Source: Pseudomonadota bacterium (GTDB lineage: Bacteria; Pseudomonadota; Alphaproteobacteria; Sphingomonadales; Sphingomonadaceae). From it: a stretch of 64,000 bases of DNA. The stretch covers positions 1 to 64,000 of the forward strand of contig JAJZQN010000017.1 of the NCBI GenBank assembly GCA_021847605.1, written 5' to 3'. Both the position numbers and the translations under genes were made by a program. The notes beneath the pieces were generated by a model. It searched no databases, was not told the origin of the DNA, and worked only from the letters and a program-made list of their open reading frames with translations. Positions 39,916 through 51,364 of the stretch are shown here, in pieces; positions within the stretch are counted from its first letter, which is position 1, and each line of letters begins with the position of its first letter.

Positions 39916-40380
39916 ATGGCATCGGTGTTGAATTCCGATAAAGACGGCGACAAGCCGCCGAAATCGACTGTAGCGCTTCCTGCGGACTATCGGCCCTCGT
40001 CTGACGAGGAGTTCATGAACCCCCTTCAGTTGGAATATTTCCGGCAACGACTTTGGGACTGGAAGAAACAGATACTGGCCGAAGCGGAAGGGACGCTGGC
40101 GGTATTGCAGAAAGAACCTCTCCGCGAGCCGGATCTTAACGATCGTGCTTCCAGCGAAACCGACTGGTCGATCGAACTGCGGACCCGCGACCGCCAGCGC
40201 AAGCTGATTTCCAAGATCGATGCTGCCCTCCGCCGCATTGAAGACGGTGAATATGGTTATTGCGAAGTTACCGGTGAACCGATTTCGCTGGGTCGTCTGG
40301 AAGCTCGTCCGATCGCGACGATGACTGTCGAGGCTCAGGAGCGTCACGAGCGGCAGGAAAAAATCTCTCGCGACGATTAA
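39916..40380 (+). CDS. dksA: RNA polymerase-binding protein DksA
   Basis: PSSDEEFMNPLQLEYFRQRLWDWKKQILAEAEGTLAVLQKE...LISKIDAALRRIEDGEYGYCEVTGEPISLGRLEARPIATMTVEAQERHE. Confidence 0.95.
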   Translation: MASVLNSDKDGDKPPKSTVALPADYRPSSDEEFMNPLQLEYFRQRLWDWKKQILAEAEGTLAVLQKEPLREPDLNDRASSETDWSIELRTRDRQRKLISKIDAALRRIEDGEYGYCEVTGEPISLGRLEARPIATMTVEAQERHERQEKISRDD

Positions 40381-40439
40381 CCCTTTGTCCATCCGGTCCG
40401 CATAAGGTGCCGTTCATTCGGATTTATGCGGACAGGGCA

Positions 40440-40811
40440 ATGGGCGAACAACAGGGATTTTCGGATCGTGGACCGGCGCGCTCAGCGCCGCGCGACAGCC
40501 TGTTTCTACTGACCAATCTCATGACACCCGAAGGTGTTCCGCTTGGTAAGGCGCGCGTCCGAAACCTGTCGGCCACCGGCCTGATGGCAGATTGCGAGCG
40601 GGCGGTTCCCGCCGGCGCTCGGGTGGAATTCGAGTTGCGGGGCATTGGCAAGATCGCGGGATCGGTGGCCTGGTCCCGCGAAGATCGCATCGGCATCTCC
40701 TTTGAAGAGGCTATCGATCCACAACTGGCTCGCAAGCCTGTGGGCACGGGGCAGGGGCAGGCGGTACCCGACTATTTGCGCGCTTCCCGAACGACAACCC
40801 CTCGGCGCTGA
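40440..40811 (+). CDS. PilZ domain-containing protein
   Basis: RVRNLSATGLMADCERAVPAGARVEFELRGIGKIAGSVAWSREDRIGISFEEAID. Confidence 0.82.
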   Translation: MGEQQGFSDRGPARSAPRDSLFLLTNLMTPEGVPLGKARVRNLSATGLMADCERAVPAGARVEFELRGIGKIAGSVAWSREDRIGISFEEAIDPQLARKPVGTGQGQAVPDYLRASRTTTPRR

Positions 40812-41091
40812 TCTATTGCCTTTATTTGCGGCCCGACTGTTTCAGGCTGGCTGACGCCTATTCTCTTCGACGATTATCAAGTCGTGAAGGCGAAGTTGAT
40901 GGGCAATCATGCTTCTCCGCTGGAGCGGTGATGATCCAACGGCGTTGGATCGATCGTTGCAGGCTGCCGATTTCAGCCATGCTCCAAGCCGCCAGATCAT
41001 TCTATCTGGTTCGAAAGCGCTGAATATAGACGGCGGCCCGGCGGCTCGTCGCCGCCGGAACCCGATCTTCATTTTTCAGCGAAAATGACCG

Positions 41092-41250
41092 TCAATGTTG
41101 CGCGGCCATTTCCTCCTTCAGCCGTAATTTCTGCTTTTTGAGCGAGGCCACCAGGATTGCGTCGGGCATGGGCCGACTCGACTCTGCCTTGATTCGGGCT
41201 TCAAGGCCGGCATGCTTGGCTGAAAGAGCTGAAATATGGCTGTTTTCCAT
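41092..41250 (-). CDS. YdcH/DUF465 family protein
   Basis: MENSHISALSAKHAGLEARIKAESSRPMPDAILVASLKKQKLRLKEEMAAQH. Confidence 0.85.
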   Translation of the reverse strand: MENSHISALSAKHAGLEARIKAESSRPMPDAILVASLKKQKLRLKEEMAAQH

Positions 41251-41622
41251 GACATTCTCCTTACGAGGGCAATGGACGATCAAGTAGATCATGAAACAGT
41301 GAGTCTGTCGCTGCCAGATTCGGTCTTTGCGATGGGCCGCACTGAAATTTGCGATGGTCCGCGCCAGTCCATCGGGCTATCAGGCGCAATCGAACAGGCA
41401 GGGTATCGGAGGTCGCAAAGCGTCGTGAGCCGGGAAGACATCATGCGGCGGCTGGAACTGCTGCGGATCGAGCATCGCGATCTGGATGACGCCATCGCTG
41501 CACTGGTCGATGGGGGCGGTCGTGACCAGATGCAGATTGCACGGCTTAAGAAGCGCAAGTTGCGCCTGAGGGACGAGATCGCTCTGCTGGAGGATCAACT
41601 GGTCCCCGACATCATAGCCTGA
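41236..41622 (+). CDS. YdcH/DUF465 family protein (true start probably internal, about 41426-41443)
   Basis: MRRLELLRIEHRDLDDAIAALVDGGGRDQMQIARLKKRKLRLRDEIALLEDQLVPDIIA. Confidence 0.75.
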   Translation: MAVFHDILLTRAMDDQVDHETVSLSLPDSVFAMGRTEICDGPRQSIGLSGAIEQAGYRRSQSVVSREDIMRRLELLRIEHRDLDDAIAALVDGGGRDQMQIARLKKRKLRLRDEIALLEDQLVPDIIA

Positions 41623-41673
41623 ACGCGGCAGGGTTAAGATGCCCGAAACGCCCCTGAATGGGACAAGCTGAGT

Positions 41674-42207
41674 TTGGTGATGCATGATCCCGCTGACAAA
41701 TTTGCAATAATATGTCAGGCAGCATCTATGCAGCGCGCAGCTCATCTTAATCGCGGCCTTCACCGCCGGCTGGTCGACAGCCTCTACCTTGAGTCCATGG
41801 TCATGGCCGACGAGGCGCGATCCTATTTCGATGGTGCTTCCGCGGGTGAGGATGTCATGAGCAACCCGTTGCAACGGGTTGCTTTCGCGTGCGAATCGCT
41901 GAAGGTGACGACACGCCTGATGCATGTCATTGCCTGGTTGCTTAGCCAACGCGCCTGGCAGCGTGGTGAGATTGCCGATGTCGACCTGAGTGAGGAAAAA
42001 TATCGGCTCGGGCGGGCTACCGAAACCGATCCGGCGGTCAGCGAGGCTTTTCCTTTCGCCGCCCGGTCGCTGATCGAGGCCAGCCAGGAGCTTTACGGTC
42101 GCGTCGCCCGGCTTCAGGATCGTATGGATGCCATGCTCAGTACGACCGCTCAGCCAGACGCAAGTCCTGCGCGCGCCCTGATGGATCGTCTTTACGGCGC
42201 TTTCTGA
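41674..42207 (+). CDS. DUF1465 family protein
   Basis: LVDSLYLESMVMADEARSYFDGAS...VAFACESLKVTTRLMHVIAWLLSQRA. Confidence 0.85.
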   Translation: MVMHDPADKFAIICQAASMQRAAHLNRGLHRRLVDSLYLESMVMADEARSYFDGASAGEDVMSNPLQRVAFACESLKVTTRLMHVIAWLLSQRAWQRGEIADVDLSEEKYRLGRATETDPAVSEAFPFAARSLIEASQELYGRVARLQDRMDAMLSTTAQPDASPARALMDRLYGAF

Positions 42208-42275
42208 CGCTCCTGCGCGATGAAGCGCATTTTCTGCACTGGCGCAGGCGCGGTCATTTGGTCTAGACCCGTGGC

Positions 42276-44324
42276 ATGACCCAAGGTTTGCGGAACCGAC
42301 GCCGCGTTTCCGGCCGCCCGCATGCCGCCCGGCTCCTGATTGTGCCGCTGTTGCTGAGCCTGCCCTGCGTCGGCTGGGCGCAGGAGGTGCCGCCACCCGA
42401 TGTCGATGGGCCACTGGATGCCATGCCCGACATTGGCGTCGATTGGCCGGACATGCAGCAATCTGACGATGTAGAACCATTACCGTCCGATCCGGCCGAT
42501 GCTCAGGTTGATGCGGCACCGAATGCCGAACCGGTTCAGGTGGCTGAACCCGATGTCGATGCCACCGGCGTCGATGCCGACAGCTTCGCCGATACGGGGG
42601 AGGAACGGCGCTATATGGTGTCGCTCAATGGACTGGACGCCATTGCCGACCCGCAATTCACGCTGCGTTTCGACGAATTGTCGGTGCTGCGGCAGGGGCA
42701 GTCCAAGCCCGCGAATCTTGCCCAGATCAACCGCCGTATCAAGGAAGACAGCGAATTGCTGGACCGCCTGCTGCGGGCAAAGGGCTATTATGCGGCCCGC
42801 ATCCGGGGGGCGGTGTCCGCCCCTGCGGCAGGCAGCGACCGGCTTTCGGTTATTTTCAATATCGTTCCGGGCACCCAATATCTGCTGGAATCCGTCGATG
42901 TTGAAGGGCTGGCCGAGACGGGCGAGCGAGAGGCCAAGTTGCGGGAGGCATTCCCGCCCAAGGCGGGCGATCCCATCGACGCGGATCGCATATTGGCGGG
43001 GCGCGACGCCATGGCGACCGCGCTGTCCGAAAGCGGATTCCCCTTTGCCAAAGTGGACGAACCGGAAGTTCGTATTGATCATGAGGATCGCAAGGGCGAT
43101 CTGGACATGATCGTGACGCCCGGCGGCTATCGAACCTTCGGCGCAATCCGCATGAGTGACGAGCGATTGTTCGACGCGCATCATGTCCAGGAAATTGCCC
43201 GGTTCGATCCGGGCGATACCTATATGGCGTCGGATGTGGAGGATTTGCGGCGGGCCATCGTCGCGACCGGCCTCGTCTCGACGGTCAGTCTGAAGCCGGT
43301 CGATGCCGGGGATGGCGAGCATGTCGATCTGGCGGTCGATACCCGGCCGGCGCCGCTTCGCACGATTGCGGGCGAACTGGGCTATGGCACGGGTGAAGGT
43401 TATCGTGCGGAGGCGAGCTGGCAACATCGTAATTTCTTCCCGCCCGAAGGCGCGGTGACGCTGCGCGGCGTGATCGGTACGCAGGAACAGACGGCGTCCT
43501 TCACCTATCGGCGCAGCAATTTCAAACGTCGCGACAATGTGCTGACCGGCCTCTTGTCGATCAGCAATATCCGGCGTGATGCCTATGATGCGCGGACGAT
43601 AAACCTGTCGGGCGCGATCGAGCGGCAGACCAATATATTGTTCCAGAAAAACTGGGTCTGGCGCGTTGGCGCGGAACTGATTGCGTCGGATGAAGCGGAT
43701 GCCTTTTCGGGAGGGGCGCGACGCACCTTCCTGATCGCGGCGGTGCCACTCAGCCTGACCTATGATGGCAGCGACGATCTGCTCAATCCCACCAAGGGCT
43801 TCCGTCTGGGCGGGCGTGTCAGCCCTGAATTATCGTTCCAGAATACGACGTTCGGCTATGCCAAGGTGCAGGTCGATGGCAGCGTCTATCAGCCGATGAA
43901 CGACCGGGTGGTCGTGGCGGCGCGGGCGCGGTTTGGTACCATATTGGGATCGACCGTGGATCAGATCGCACCATCGCGGCGCTTCTATGCCGGTGGTGGC
44001 GCATCGGTGCGCGGCTATGGCTATCAGGCGATCGGGCCGCGCTATGGTGAGGACGACGATCCGGTGGGCGGCAAGAGCCTCGCCGAATTCTCGCTGGAGG
44101 CGCGGGTGCGCTTCGGCAATTTCGGCGTGGTGCCGTTTGTCGATGCCGGCAATATTTCCACCAGCTTCCTGCCGCGCTTTCGCGACCTTCGCATCGGTGC
44201 TGGCATGGGCGTGCGCTATTACAGCAATTTCGGGCCGATCCGCGTCGATGTGGGGACGCCCATCAACCCGCAGACGGGCGATCCGAAAATCGCGGTCTAT
44301 GTTTCTTTGGGGCAGGCCTTCTGA
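42276..44324 (+). CDS. tamA: autotransporter assembly factor TamA (BamA/Omp85 family)
   Basis: POTRA-like N-terminus and Omp85 barrel (RRFYAGGGASVRGYGYQAIGPR...GPIRVDVGTPIN); followed by tamB. Confidence 0.92.
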   Translation: MTQGLRNRRRVSGRPHAARLLIVPLLLSLPCVGWAQEVPPPDVDGPLDAMPDIGVDWPDMQQSDDVEPLPSDPADAQVDAAPNAEPVQVAEPDVDATGVDADSFADTGEERRYMVSLNGLDAIADPQFTLRFDELSVLRQGQSKPANLAQINRRIKEDSELLDRLLRAKGYYAARIRGAVSAPAAGSDRLSVIFNIVPGTQYLLESVDVEGLAETGEREAKLREAFPPKAGDPIDADRILAGRDAMATALSESGFPFAKVDEPEVRIDHEDRKGDLDMIVTPGGYRTFGAIRMSDERLFDAHHVQEIARFDPGDTYMASDVEDLRRAIVATGLVSTVSLKPVDAGDGEHVDLAVDTRPAPLRTIAGELGYGTGEGYRAEASWQHRNFFPPEGAVTLRGVIGTQEQTASFTYRRSNFKRRDNVLTGLLSISNIRRDAYDARTINLSGAIERQTNILFQKNWVWRVGAELIASDEADAFSGGARRTFLIAAVPLSLTYDGSDDLLNPTKGFRLGGRVSPELSFQNTTFGYAKVQVDGSVYQPMNDRVVVAARARFGTILGSTVDQIAPSRRFYAGGGASVRGYGYQAIGPRYGEDDDPVGGKSLAEFSLEARVRFGNFGVVPFVDAGNISTSFLPRFRDLRIGAGMGVRYYSNFGPIRVDVGTPINPQTGDPKIAVYVSLGQAF

Positions 44325-47300
44325 TGGCGGTCGAAGAAGAAGCAACCGTGATGCCGCCAGTGGAGCCGCGTCGCCGCATGTGGGACGGGCGCTGGCAGCG
44401 ATGGGTGCTGGCCATTCTGTCGGGTCTGTTGCTGATTATCGTGGGCGCGCTGGTCTGGCTGGATACGTCGCCGGGACATCGGTTTCTGGCGTCGCGTATC
44501 GCTGCGGTTCGCACATCGTCGGGCCTTCGCATCGCTGTCGGCCGGATCGATGGCAGCATTTATCGCCGGGCGATATTGCATGACATGCGACTGTCCGATC
44601 CCAAGGGCGTATTTCTGGACGCCCCGCGCATCGAACTGGACTGGTGGCCCTTTGCCTGGCTGTCCAACCGGCTGGACATTGACCGGCTGGCGATAGCGCA
44701 GGCGAATTTGCGTAAGCTGCCGAAACTCAATCCGACCCGCCGGGAAGGGCCGATCCTGCCCGGATTCGATATCCGATTGATGCAATTTTCAGTGGGGCGC
44801 CTGAACATCGCCCCCGCCGTTACCGGCAAGGCGCAGATGGCCATCATGTCGGGTGACGCGGATATTCGCGGCGGTAGGGCCATCATCGATCTGTCGGCCC
44901 GGACGATCGATGGGCGCGATGCCCTGAATATCGCGCTGGATAGCCGCCCGGACAATGATCGCTTTGCACTGGACGTCACGGTCAATGCGCCGAAAGGCGG
45001 CGTTCTGGCCACCATGGCGGGCCTGAAACAGGACGCCAATCTGCGCATCGGTGGCAAGGGAGGCTGGACCCGCTGGGACGGTCGGCTGTCCCTGACACTG
45101 GATGCGGCGCCAGCCGCCGACCTCATCCTGTCGGCACGCAGCGGGCAATATGCAGCGCGCGGCTCTGTGGAAGGCGCGGCCCTGGCCGAAGGCGGCCTAG
45201 CCCGCAAACTGGCCGATCCGCGTGTGACGCTTCAGGCGAACGGGTCGATGCAGGATCGTGTGATCGACGGGACATTGACGATCCGGTCGGCATCGGTCGA
45301 CATGATGGCCGACGGCGCCATCGACCTGCGCAACAATGCGCTCGACAATATGCGGATCGACCTGAAGCTGGCGCGCCCGCGCGGCCTGCTCAAGAATATG
45401 GATGGGCGTGATGTTACCGCAAGGATGCGGCTGGACGGTCCGTTCGATACGCTGGGTTACGAATATCTGGTGACGGCGCGTCAACTCTCGTTCGATCGCG
45501 CGGTGATCCACGACCTGCGAGCGGAAGGAAAAGGGCGGGCATCGCGCAGCGGTCCGGCGCTGATTCCGCTGCGCCTGCGTGCATCGCGGCTCGATGGGCA
45601 GGGGGAACTGGTCGACGAGATCGTGCGCAATTTCGCGCTGGATGGCGTGCTGCAACTGGACGGGCATCAGTTGCGCAGCAATCCGATGACGGTGCGGTCG
45701 AACAAGATCAACGGCAAACTGGTCGCGATCGCGGACCTGAAGACCGGCCGATATGATCTGGCGCTGGATGGGCGGATCAGCGCCTTGGCGATCCATGGCC
45801 TTGGCATCATCGATCTGACGTCGAAGCTGCGCGCGGTGCCGCGTACCGATGGCAGCTTTGGCCTGACCGGCAATGTGCTGGCGCAATTGCGGCGGCTCGA
45901 TAATGAATTTCTGCGGACGCTTGGCGGTGGCCTTCCGACTGTGCGGGGTGGCGTGGAGTTGTTGCGGGACGGCAATCTGACGCTGAGCAATTTGCGCCTT
46001 GAGTCGCCGTTGATGACGCTTGCCGGGCGGGGGTTGCGCTACACCAACGGCGACGTTCATCTGGAAGGCAATGGCCGGCATCAACGCTATGGTCCCGTCG
46101 CATTGAAGCTGGATGGTCGTATCGAGCGGCCCATCATCGACGTGACGTTGCAGCGCCCGATGGATGCGCTGGGCCTTCGAGACGTGCATGCGAAGCTGAA
46201 CCCCGATGCCAATGGGTATAGCTATACGGCTGAGGGTGGCTCGACGCTGGGTGCCTTTACCGGACGCGGCGTCATATTGCTGCCGCCCGGCGGGCAGGCA
46301 GTCATTCGTGTCGCCAATCTCGCGGTATCGGGCATTACCGCGAGTGGGGAAATCCGTCCGATCGGCGGCGGGCTGGACGGGCAACTGAGCGTTATCGGGC
46401 CGGTGACGGGCTATGTCGGTTTCAAACCGATCGACGGCAACCAGCAGGTTCAGTTGAAACTCAACGCCAATGATGCCGAATTTGAAGGGCCGACTGCCAT
46501 TGCCGTGCGGCGTGGGTCGATTGATGGCACCATCCTGCTCGATCCCACCGGGACGACCATTAACGCGACCGCGCAGGCGCGCGGATTGCGGGTCGGTGGC
46601 ATCCTGATCGGCCGTTTCGCTGCCAATGCCGATCTGGTCGATGGCAAGGGGCGGGTGCGTGGCAGCCTGTCCGGGCAGCGCGGCAGGCTTTTCGAATTGC
46701 AGGGAGAGGCTGATGTCGAACCCGGTCGCATCCGCCTGTCCGCCAACGGCACGATCGATAAACGCCCGATCCGGCTGACGAGATCGGCATTGCTGACGAA
46801 GACGGAAGACGGCTGGAAGCTGTCGCCGGTGACGGTCAGCTATGCCGGTGGATCGCTGCAACTGGCTGGCGATGTGGGAAGCGCATCCACCCATGTCGAA
46901 GCACGGATGGAGCGGCTGCCCTTGGCTCTGCTGGACATTGGTTATGACAATCTGGGGCTGGGCGGCACGGCCACCGGATCGCTCAGCTATGCCCAGCCAC
47001 GCGGGGGTTTGCCGAGTGGCAAGGCGGAATTGCGTATTCGTGGGCTGTCGCGGTCGGGCCTGTCGCTCAGTTCCCGGCCGGTGGACGTGGGCGTGAATGC
47101 GGTGCTGACACAGGATAGGCTGGCGACCCGCATGATGTTCGTGTCCGACGGCAAGACGATCGGTCGTGCGCAGGCGCTGCTCAATCCACTGGGCCATGAT
47201 GGCGGGCTGGTGCAGCGATTGAATGCCGCGCCGCTTATCGCCCAGCTTCGTTATAATGGTGCGGCCGATACGCTGTGGCGACTGACGGGTGTCGAGATCG

Positions 47301-48511
47301 TCGACATTGGCGGGCCGGTCGCCGTTTCCGCCGACATGCGCGGTACATTGGGCGATCCTGTCATCAGCGGTAGCCTGTCCACCGATAATGCGACGATCAA
47401 CAGTCCGGTGACGGGCATGCGGCTGCGCAGCGTGAAGGCGCGTGGGCGCTTTTCCGGCGCGCAACTGGTCATTTCCAGCTTCTCGGCGGCGGCCCAGAAT
47501 GGTGGATCGGTGAACGGCACCGGGCAATTCACCTTCAACGGCATTGCTGGCGTGGGCATGGACTTGTCGCTTCAGGCGGATAACGCCGCCCTTTTGGAAC
47601 GGGACGATATTGCCGCCACGGTGACGGGGCCGATTACACTCAAGTCCGATGGCGTGGGTGGCACGATCGGCGGCGATCTGGTGCTGAACAAGAGCCGCTT
47701 CACCATGGGGCGTGCGGCTGCTGTCGCGGAAATCCCCGAATTGCAGGTCATCGAAATCAAACGGCGCGGCGATGAGATTGAAAAGCCGCGAACCAATGTC
47801 CCATGGGCCATGGCGGTCAAGGCACGTGCGCGGAACCGGCTGACGGTGACGGGCTTGGGCCTCGACAGCGAATGGCGCGCGGCACTCGATATTGGTGGCA
47901 CCGTCACCAACCCGGCTATTGCGGGTCGGGCGGAGCTGGTCCGGGGCGGCTATGAATTTGCCGGGCGACGGTTCGAACTGCGCGAAGGGCATATCCAGTT
48001 TGATGGCCGGGTGCCGGTCAATCCGACGCTGGACATCAGTGCGGAGGCCGATGTCAGTAACCTGTCCGCCATCATCCATGTCGGCGGCACCGGTCTGAAA
48101 CCCGACATCACGTTCACCAGCACCCCGGCGCTGCCGCAGGACGAGCTATTGTCCCGCATTTTGTTCGGAACCTCGATCACCAATCTTTCCGCGCCCGAAG
48201 CGCTGCAACTCGCGTCGGCGGTCGGATCGCTACAGGGGAATGGCGGGCTAGACCCGATCAATGCGGTGCGAAAGGCGGCAGGCCTCGACCGGCTGCGCAT
48301 CATCGCTGCCGACCCGACGCAGGGACAGGGGACGTCGATTGCCGCGGGCAAATATCTGACGCGCAAGACCTATGTGGAACTGATCACCGATGGGCAGGGC
48401 TATTCCGCGACGCGCATGGAATATCAGGTGACGCGCTGGCTTTCATTGCTAGGGGCGATTTCCACGCTCGGCCGCGAAAGTGCGAACGTGCGCGTGTCGA
48501 AGGATTATTGA
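44324..48511 (+). CDS. tamB: translocation/assembly module protein TamB
   Basis: Very long AsmA-like beta-helical ORF; C-terminal DUF490 signature [38 protein letters not shown] overlaps tamA stop (ATGA-type). Confidence 0.95.
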   Translation: MAVEEEATVMPPVEPRRRMWDGRWQRWVLAILSGLLLIIVGALVWLDTSPGHRFLASRIAAVRTSSGLRIAVGRIDGSIYRRAILHDMRLSDPKGVFLDAPRIELDWWPFAWLSNRLDIDRLAIAQANLRKLPKLNPTRREGPILPGFDIRLMQFSVGRLNIAPAVTGKAQMAIMSGDADIRGGRAIIDLSARTIDGRDALNIALDSRPDNDRFALDVTVNAPKGGVLATMAGLKQDANLRIGGKGGWTRWDGRLSLTLDAAPAADLILSARSGQYAARGSVEGAALAEGGLARKLADPRVTLQANGSMQDRVIDGTLTIRSASVDMMADGAIDLRNNALDNMRIDLKLARPRGLLKNMDGRDVTARMRLDGPFDTLGYEYLVTARQLSFDRAVIHDLRAEGKGRASRSGPALIPLRLRASRLDGQGELVDEIVRNFALDGVLQLDGHQLRSNPMTVRSNKINGKLVAIADLKTGRYDLALDGRISALAIHGLGIIDLTSKLRAVPRTDGSFGLTGNVLAQLRRLDNEFLRTLGGGLPTVRGGVELLRDGNLTLSNLRLESPLMTLAGRGLRYTNGDVHLEGNGRHQRYGPVALKLDGRIERPIIDVTLQRPMDALGLRDVHAKLNPDANGYSYTAEGGSTLGAFTGRGVILLPPGGQAVIRVANLAVSGITASGEIRPIGGGLDGQLSVIGPVTGYVGFKPIDGNQQVQLKLNANDAEFEGPTAIAVRRGSIDGTILLDPTGTTINATAQARGLRVGGILIGRFAANADLVDGKGRVRGSLSGQRGRLFELQGEADVEPGRIRLSANGTIDKRPIRLTRSALLTKTEDGWKLSPVTVSYAGGSLQLAGDVGSASTHVEARMERLPLALLDIGYDNLGLGGTATGSLSYAQPRGGLPSGKAELRIRGLSRSGLSLSSRPVDVGVNAVLTQDRLATRMMFVSDGKTIGRAQALLNPLGHDGGLVQRLNAAPLIAQLRYNGAADTLWRLTGVEIVDIGGPVAVSADMRGTLGDPVISGSLSTDNATINSPVTGMRLRSVKARGRFSGAQLVISSFSAAAQNGGSVNGTGQFTFNGIAGVGMDLSLQADNAALLERDDIAATVTGPITLKSDGVGGTIGGDLVLNKSRFTMGRAAAVAEIPELQVIEIKRRGDEIEKPRTNVPWAMAVKARARNRLTVTGLGLDSEWRAALDIGGTVTNPAIAGRAELVRGGYEFAGRRFELREGHIQFDGRVPVNPTLDISAEADVSNLSAIIHVGGTGLKPDITFTSTPALPQDELLSRILFGTSITNLSAPEALQLASAVGSLQGNGGLDPINAVRKAAGLDRLRIIAADPTQGQGTSIAAGKYLTRKTYVELITDGQGYSATRMEYQVTRWLSLLGAISTLGRESANVRVSKDY

Positions 48512-48512
48512 C

Positions 48513-49907
48513 GTGACGAAGAGCCGGATCGACGCTGCCACCGCGATCAGCGTCATGGACCTGTTCACCATCGGCATCGGGCCGTCCAGCTCGCACACCG
48601 TCGGGCCGATGCGCGCCGCGCTGATGTTCATGGATACGTTGCCGGCCATTCCGGTCCGCGTGCGGTGCGAATTATTCGGATCGTTGGCGCTCACTGGCAA
48701 GGGGCATGCGACCGACAGCGCCATTCTGCTGGGCCTGTCCGGTTATCGCCCCGAGACGGTCGATCCCGATGCGATCCCCGATATATTGGCCGCCATCCGC
48801 AGCGACGGGCGCATCCGGGCTGGCAGCGCCCTTGGCCATTGGGTGGCGTTCGACGAAGAGCGTGACCTGCTGCTCCACATGGCCGAATTTCTGGAAGCGC
48901 ATAGCAACGGCATGCGTTTTACCGCCTGGATCGACGGGCGGGATGAGCCGCTGGTGCGGGACTATTATTCCATCGGCGGTGGTGCGGTGTTGCCCGGTTC
49001 GGTGCCCATCGGGGACGAAGCGCCGCTTGGCCATAATGTCGTTCAGCCCTTTCCCTTTTCTTCAGGGCAGGAAATGCTGGAGCAGGGGGAAAGGCACGGC
49101 TTGTCCATCGCCACTCTGGTCCTGCGCAATGAAGGCGCCTGGCGCGTGCAGGCAGAAACGGACGCCTTTCTCGACAGCGTGATCGACGCCATGTCTGCTT
49201 CTATTGATCGGGGATTGATGCAGGAGGGGCTGCTGCCAGGCGGATTGAAGGTCCGCCGTCGTGCCCGCGCCATCCATCAGCGATTGCGCCTGCAACAGGA
49301 TGCACTGGGGCCGGCGCAGATATTCGAGTGGGTCAGCCTGTTCGCTCTGGCGGTGAATGAGGAGAATGCGGCGGGCGGTCGCGTCGTCACCGCGCCGACC
49401 AATGGAGCGGCGGGGGTGATCCCGGCGGTGCTGCATTATTATCGTCGCTTCGTGCCGGGCGCGGACCGGGATGGAGAGCGCCGCTTTCTGCTGACGGCGG
49501 CGGCGATCGGTTTCCTCTACAAGAAACGCGCCTCCATTTCGGCCGCCGAAATGGGGTGTCAGGGCGAAGTCGGCGTCGCCTGTTCGATGGCGGCGGCGGG
49601 GCTGGCGGCGGTGCTGGGCGGCACCAACAGCCAGATCGAAAATGCCGCCGAAATCGGTATGGAACATAATCTGGGCCTGACCTGCGATCCGATCGGCGGG
49701 CTGGTTCAGATACCCTGTATCGAACGCAACACGATGGGCGCGGTCAAGGCGATCAATGCCGCCTATCTGGCGCTTCAGGGGGATGGCAGGCACATCGTCA
49801 GTCTGGATGCGGTCATCGAAACGATGCGACAGACGGGTGAGGATATGGCGAGCCGGTACAAGGAAACGTCGCTTGGCGGTCTGGCCGTCAATGTCGTGGA
49901 ATGCTGA
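48513..49907 (+). CDS. sdaA: L-serine ammonia-lyase
   Basis: GTG start just after tamB stop; [25 protein letters not shown]...[23 protein letters not shown]...[24 protein letters not shown]. Confidence 0.96.
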   Translation: MTKSRIDAATAISVMDLFTIGIGPSSSHTVGPMRAALMFMDTLPAIPVRVRCELFGSLALTGKGHATDSAILLGLSGYRPETVDPDAIPDILAAIRSDGRIRAGSALGHWVAFDEERDLLLHMAEFLEAHSNGMRFTAWIDGRDEPLVRDYYSIGGGAVLPGSVPIGDEAPLGHNVVQPFPFSSGQEMLEQGERHGLSIATLVLRNEGAWRVQAETDAFLDSVIDAMSASIDRGLMQEGLLPGGLKVRRRARAIHQRLRLQQDALGPAQIFEWVSLFALAVNEENAAGGRVVTAPTNGAAGVIPAVLHYYRRFVPGADRDGERRFLLTAAAIGFLYKKRASISAAEMGCQGEVGVACSMAAAGLAAVLGGTNSQIENAAEIGMEHNLGLTCDPIGGLVQIPCIERNTMGAVKAINAAYLALQGDGRHIVSLDAVIETMRQTGEDMASRYKETSLGGLAVNVVEC

Positions 49908-50088
49908 CCGGACCAATATCGGCTCATCGTCCAAACTGCACGGCGACGCGGTGGAATGAGCTGATTTCGTGCCATTAATGCCACATAATCAGCCGTTTAT
50001 CTTAGGTTCATGAAACCAGTCAGGGCGCTCCGGCTTGTGCGTCTCACCCCCTGAAAGAGGGGGAGAGAATGTCGAACGGAGAATTTCT

Positions 50089-50742
50089 ATGCGTAAGTTT
50101 GTGGTCGCAACCTTCCTGACCGGCGCGGCAGTCGCCAGCCCGGCTCTGGCGCAGGATGTCAGCCCGACCTTCACCGGCCCCCGCGTCGAGGCGATCCTAG
50201 GCTATGATCATGTCGGCGCGGGCAGCGATGTCGATAATGACAATGGCCGCGACGATGAATCGATTGATGGCCTGCTCTATGGTGTCGGTGCGGGATATGA
50301 CGTCAATCTGGGCAGCGCGGTCGTCGGCGTCGAGGGCGAATGGACAGACTCCACGGCCAAGAGCAATCGGAACGACTTTACCGGCCAGTTCGGCTTCGGC
50401 CGCGTGAAGCAGGGACGCGACCTGTATGTCGGCGCGCGTGCCGGCATTCTCGCCGATCCCGCAACGCTGGTCTATGTGAAGGGCGGTTATACCAACAGCA
50501 AATTGAACGTGCTGGCGGGCAACACCAACGAAGTCACTGATACGTCGTTCAAGCTGGACGGCTGGCGCGTGGGTGCCGGTGTGGAACGGGCGATCAACGC
50601 CAACACCTTCGCCAAGGTGGAATATCGCTATTCCAAATATAGCGATGCCCATATCGATTTCGCCAACGGTGCGACCAGCGACGAATTCGGCATCGATACC
50701 GACCGGCATCAGGTGGTGGCCAGCGTCGGCTGGCGCTTCTGA
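50089..50742 (+). CDS. outer membrane beta-barrel (Omp25/opacity-like) protein
   Basis: Signal peptide; GVEGEWTDSTAKSN...YVGARAGILADPATLVYVKGGYTNSKLN...VEYRYSKYSDA; C-terminal WRF. Confidence 0.92.
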   Translation: MRKFVVATFLTGAAVASPALAQDVSPTFTGPRVEAILGYDHVGAGSDVDNDNGRDDESIDGLLYGVGAGYDVNLGSAVVGVEGEWTDSTAKSNRNDFTGQFGFGRVKQGRDLYVGARAGILADPATLVYVKGGYTNSKLNVLAGNTNEVTDTSFKLDGWRVGAGVERAINANTFAKVEYRYSKYSDAHIDFANGATSDEFGIDTDRHQVVASVGWRF

Positions 50743-50754
50743 TCCTCTATGCGG

Positions 50755-50783
50755 AAAGGGCCGGTCATCCGGCCCTTTCTTTT
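50755..50783 (+). terminator. Rho-independent terminator
   Basis: AAAGGGCCGG-tcat-CCGGCCCTTTcttttt-like. Confidence 0.85.
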
Positions 50784-50829
50784 AACGGCCCCCTTTCGGG
50801 GGGCTTGCAGGGATGTTATTTACACTGGT

Positions 50830-51249
50830 GTGAGTAACGCGATTCCCCATCTCTATCCGGTCGGCATCGAACCGGACGACATCGACTTCATGGGTCATGT
50901 CAACAATGCCAGCTATCTGAAATGGGTGCAGGCGGCGGTGCTGGACCATTGGAATGCGCTGGCTCCGGCTGAGGCTGTGGCCGAACATCTCTGGGTCGCG
51001 CTGAAGCATGAGATCACCTATCGCAAGCCAACATTCCTCGACGATGACGTGATCGCGACCGTCCTGCTGGAAAAGGTGCAGGGCGCACGGGCTTTCTATG
51101 AAACCATCATCCGGCGCGGGGAAGAGGTATTGGCGGAGGTCCGGTCAAGCTGGTGCTGCCTTGACGCTTCGACTTTGCGTCCGGCCCGGCTGGCGCGTGA
51201 TGTGATCGCGCATTTCTTCGCCACCGACGAAGACACGAAGTCCGACTGA
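50830..51249 (+). CDS. acyl-CoA thioesterase (4-hydroxybenzoyl-CoA thioesterase fold)
   Basis: GTG start likely: VSNAIPHLYPVGIEPDDIDFMGHVNNASYLKWVQAAVLDHW...LKHEITYRKPTFLDDDV. Confidence 0.85.
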   Translation: MSNAIPHLYPVGIEPDDIDFMGHVNNASYLKWVQAAVLDHWNALAPAEAVAEHLWVALKHEITYRKPTFLDDDVIATVLLEKVQGARAFYETIIRRGEEVLAEVRSSWCCLDASTLRPARLARDVIAHFFATDEDTKSD

Positions 51250-51364
51250 TATTTGTAAAGAGAGCCGGCACATAGTCCCGATGTGCCGGCTCCCGCTACA
51301 TACCCTGCCTTCGTGCGACCCGAAGGCAGGGTGGGTTGCATGGTCTTGACGACGCGACCGTCGA

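Noticed and set aside
45197-48079. 960-aa minus ORF antisense to tamB
   Set aside because: Shadow ORF; Arg/Gln/Pro-rich nonsense composition, no domain, tamB strand clearly coding.
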